Shown one piece after another: positions 61,969-64,000 of a stretch of DNA of 64,000 nucleotides. The position numbers and the translations under genes were made by a program. The DNA comes from Adiantum capillus-veneris. Taxonomy: Eukaryota > Streptophyta > Polypodiopsida > Polypodiales > Pteridaceae. The notes beneath the pieces were generated by a model. It was not told where the DNA came from, made no database searches, and saw nothing but the letters and a program-made list of their open reading frames with translations. Positions within the stretch are counted from its first letter, which is position 1, and each line of letters opens with the position of its first letter. The DNA lies in the NCBI GenBank assembly GCA_014529385.2, contig CM043949.1, positions 146,241,350 through 146,305,349 of the forward strand, in the 5' to 3' direction.

Positions 61969-62561
61969 AGTCTATTCCAAATGGAACCCAGAATTCAGTT
62001 TGGCCGGAGATTTGTGCAGTGGGTTTTCACAAGAGGGAAGTTACTCCGCTCGTTTGTCAACAAATGCCTTGATTTTTAGAATACTAGAGTCATTGATGTC
62101 TCTTTGAGCTTCAGAGATTCTGAGAGTTGACAATATTCTGCTGTATGACTTTATGAAATGAAATTCCAGAATATGAAACTGATTTGTTTTTGACTTGCTT
62201 TTAAGTGCAGGAACTGATAGACGAAATGACTGTAACATTTTGGTCTAAATGATCTCGAATAGACATGGTTGCAATAGGGGTTAGTCAATCGGACATCATG
62301 AGGTTCTGAGTGGATCTAGATGCGATTACTAACTGCATTGTTGATAAATCATAGTCTAAGATCCGAATGAATGTTGAATGTCATGTGATGTCCTGTGATG
62401 TCTAGTGATGTCTTGTGATGTAACTGTTGATTGGTACATGTGCTAGATGTGTGTTCCTAGTGCGTAGGTACTAACAGTTAGTGTCTGCTAAGATAGTTTA
62501 TGGCCTTTGTCTGTTTTGTAGGCGTAATTGAGGGCGATTACAATGCTTCAAGAGGGGGGTA
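61969..62561 (+). other. 3' untranslated region and purine tract of the chromovirus
   Basis: Non-coding DNA with four close repeats of GTGATGTC near 62384-62421. The purine tract AAGAGGGGGGTA (62550-62561) precedes the 3' LTR. Confidence 0.75.
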
Positions 62562-63192
62562 TGTCACAAACTGGTACGTGGCGGACACATGCAAACATCC
62601 TTTTGCTGGACAGCCCTGGCAGAACATCTGATTGGTTGGTTGCTGCAGAAATTCCGGACGACATGCTGACGTGGCTTGTCCGTAAAATCCGGCGCCATTT
62701 GCGGAGATGCTGATGTGGCAGCAGCAATGGCAACTTGCTTTTGCTGGCTGATTTTGGCTACGTTGGAGCTTTATTGAATTGCTTTAGTTTACTAAAGAAA
62801 GCTAGAGTTGACTTGCTTTATTTTAGCATAAGAGAAAGAGAGAGAAAGAGCCTTTGCTTTATCTGGGCTTTTGATTTTTAGTTTTTGAAGCTTTTGGGGC
62901 TCTGCTTTTAGCATCCCTTTGTAATCTATAAATAAACAGGAAGGCCTCTCACAACTCAGAGCATCTGGACGCAGAGTCTGAGTGTGTTGCTTGCCTGCAC
63001 TCTTGTACTTTGAACACAGATTAATACAAAAAGAAATACCGAAAGGGGCGCCAATCTTTGGGGCCAATATCTCTAGGCAAGGAACTCCCCTGGCCATTGT
63101 CGAATCAATTGTGAATTGTGAACTGTTTTGAAGTGGTTATTTGTGCTGTCACGGTAGATTCTCGACTTGGAGTGTCCAAGTCTGTTATTACA
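62562..63192 (+). repeat. 3' LTR of the decayed chromovirus
   Basis: 631 bp, TGTCACAAACTGG to CTGTTATTACA. TATA box CTATAAATAAAC near 62926-62937, then ACCGAAAGGGGCGCC (63037-63051), a motif shared with the LTRs of the 40.6-kb element. Confidence 0.92.
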
Positions 63193-64000
63193 GGGGTAAT
63201 GAGCTGTCACAAACGAGAGCTTGGAGAGTGAACAATAAGAAAAGTGGAAGCAATTGGGAAACCCCACAAAGGAAAGGGCACTTATCTTGCGCTTCCCCTC
63301 CATGGAAGCGAAGGACTTTTTGATTTGAAAGAGACCAACTCTCAAGAAGATGGACATCTTTCTTGGAGATGACCTCACACTCTCGCAGATTGCTCACATG
63401 TAGGAGGTAATGCAAAATATTAGAGCGGCAAGGGAAAAAGGTAAGATTGCTTTTTATCGAGATGGAAGGGTGGTGATATCGCATGATGGTGTGAGACCTA
63501 TGGGACCACATTGAAGATGGTAGCATGGAATTGTAATGGGTCACTTCGTCTTGATGTAGGGGCATTTGAGGATAGCTTTATGGGGAGAGACATTGTCTTT
63601 TACTTGAGAGACACACCCGACACCGGTACAGCTGATGCCACATGTGAGTGGATATAGGTGGGAGACAGCTTGTAGAGCAAAGACGAGATCAGAGCTTAGG
63701 GATAGAGGGTCAGGCGGAGTAGGAGTCCTATTCAGAGAGGAGCTACAATTGCTGTGAGATTGAGGCTTGTACAAGTAGATTCTTGTACATTACTATATGT
63801 TACTGCCCCCCCTGGCACATTAGTGTATGTTGCACTTGGAGAACAATCCCCTTTCTTTGTATTAGACAAGGATATATGGGAATTTTCCAGAGATGGTGAC
63901 ATTATTCTCTTGGGGAACTTTAATGCCCGCATGAGAAATTATCAGACAACTTTTTATGATACCTTAGATGAGATACTGAGAGAGCTAGATTTCAGTGATA
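63193..64000 (+). pseudogene. LINE ORF1 end and ORF2 endonuclease, partial
   Basis: Near 63275-63510 a frame with stops reads LRFPSMEAKDF, KKMDIFLGDDLTLSQIAHM and AREKGKIAFYRDGRVVI, the C-terminal ORF1 pattern of plant LINEs. From ~63518 the L1-type endonuclease begins (MVAWNCNGS) and continues to GNFNARM near 63919, where GDFNAR is usual. Several stops break it. It runs off the right edge. Confidence 0.72.

Larger units (their letters stand above)
56779..63192 (+). mobile_element. Decayed Ty3/gypsy chromovirus
   Basis: The 5' LTR is truncated to 56779-56933 and the 3' LTR is complete (62562-63192). The internal order is gag, protease, RT, RNase H, integrase, chromodomain. It is homologous to the 40625-48832 element but a different family. 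I count 16 in-frame stops, 11 of them TAG, and at least eight frameshifts. Confidence 0.93.

Noticed and set aside
52090-64000. Search for GLR exon 5 (rest of S2, M4 and tail)
   Set aside because: No frame with the expected GWGFAF-type continuation or an M4 helix after a plausible AG acceptor was seen; the DNA is transposon-derived.

Overview
The window looks like nuclear DNA of a land plant with a large, transposon-filled genome. The evidence is a plant-type glutamate receptor-like (GLR) gene with GT-AG introns, plant Ty1/copia and Ty3/gypsy chromovirus elements, L1-type LINEs and very long GA/CT microsatellites. The species cannot be fixed from sequence alone. No CRISPR, tRNA, rRNA or bacterial-type operon is seen.

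Layout. 1-3550: 5' part of a minus-strand copia element (LTR, primer-binding site, leader, gag-protease-integrase) running off the left edge, open except for one nonsense codon. 3550-6792: a degraded copia fragment, then a compound GA/CT/G/TG microsatellite field holding a ~300-bp palindrome. 6793-25104: one old gypsy element, with 5-bp target duplications at both ends, that carries three younger elements: a 5'-truncated copia (8432-10647), a non-coding LTR element (11153-16559) and an internally deleted minus-strand copia (16939-20261). It also has ~4 kb of broken ORFs between its integrase and its 3' LTR.

26468-52089: the only host gene recognised, a GLR-family channel on the + strand. Four exons are visible (350 codons) and the 3' end is missing. 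Its signal peptide leads straight into the ligand-binding S1 segment with no N-terminal amino-terminal domain. Its second intron is 24.4 kb and packed with transposons: two LINE 3' ends, copia-like LTRs, a solo gypsy LTR split by another LTR element, a second member of that LTR family, and inside this second member an 8.2-kb chromovirus-type gypsy element (40625-48832) with 1435-bp LTRs. A 32-nt micro-exon coding the pore loop follows that intron.

52090-64000: more transposon remains: a copia LTR, a copia RT scrap, tandem repeats, a solo LTR, a decayed chromovirus (56779-63192) and the LINE whose ORF1/ORF2 region it interrupts.

Two processes dominate. The first is nested insertion, readable from target duplications (TTTAC, ATTAG, CAGAC, CTTTC, ATTACCCTT). 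The second is mutational decay: 16 in-frame stops were counted in the 56.8-63.2 kb element, 11 of them TAG, as expected if methylated CAG sites deaminate. Most candidate novelties are transposon biology (non-coding LTR element, post-pol ORFs, a 359-bp insert with a 9-bp duplication, recurrent short motifs). The compact GLR is the most interesting host-gene observation.
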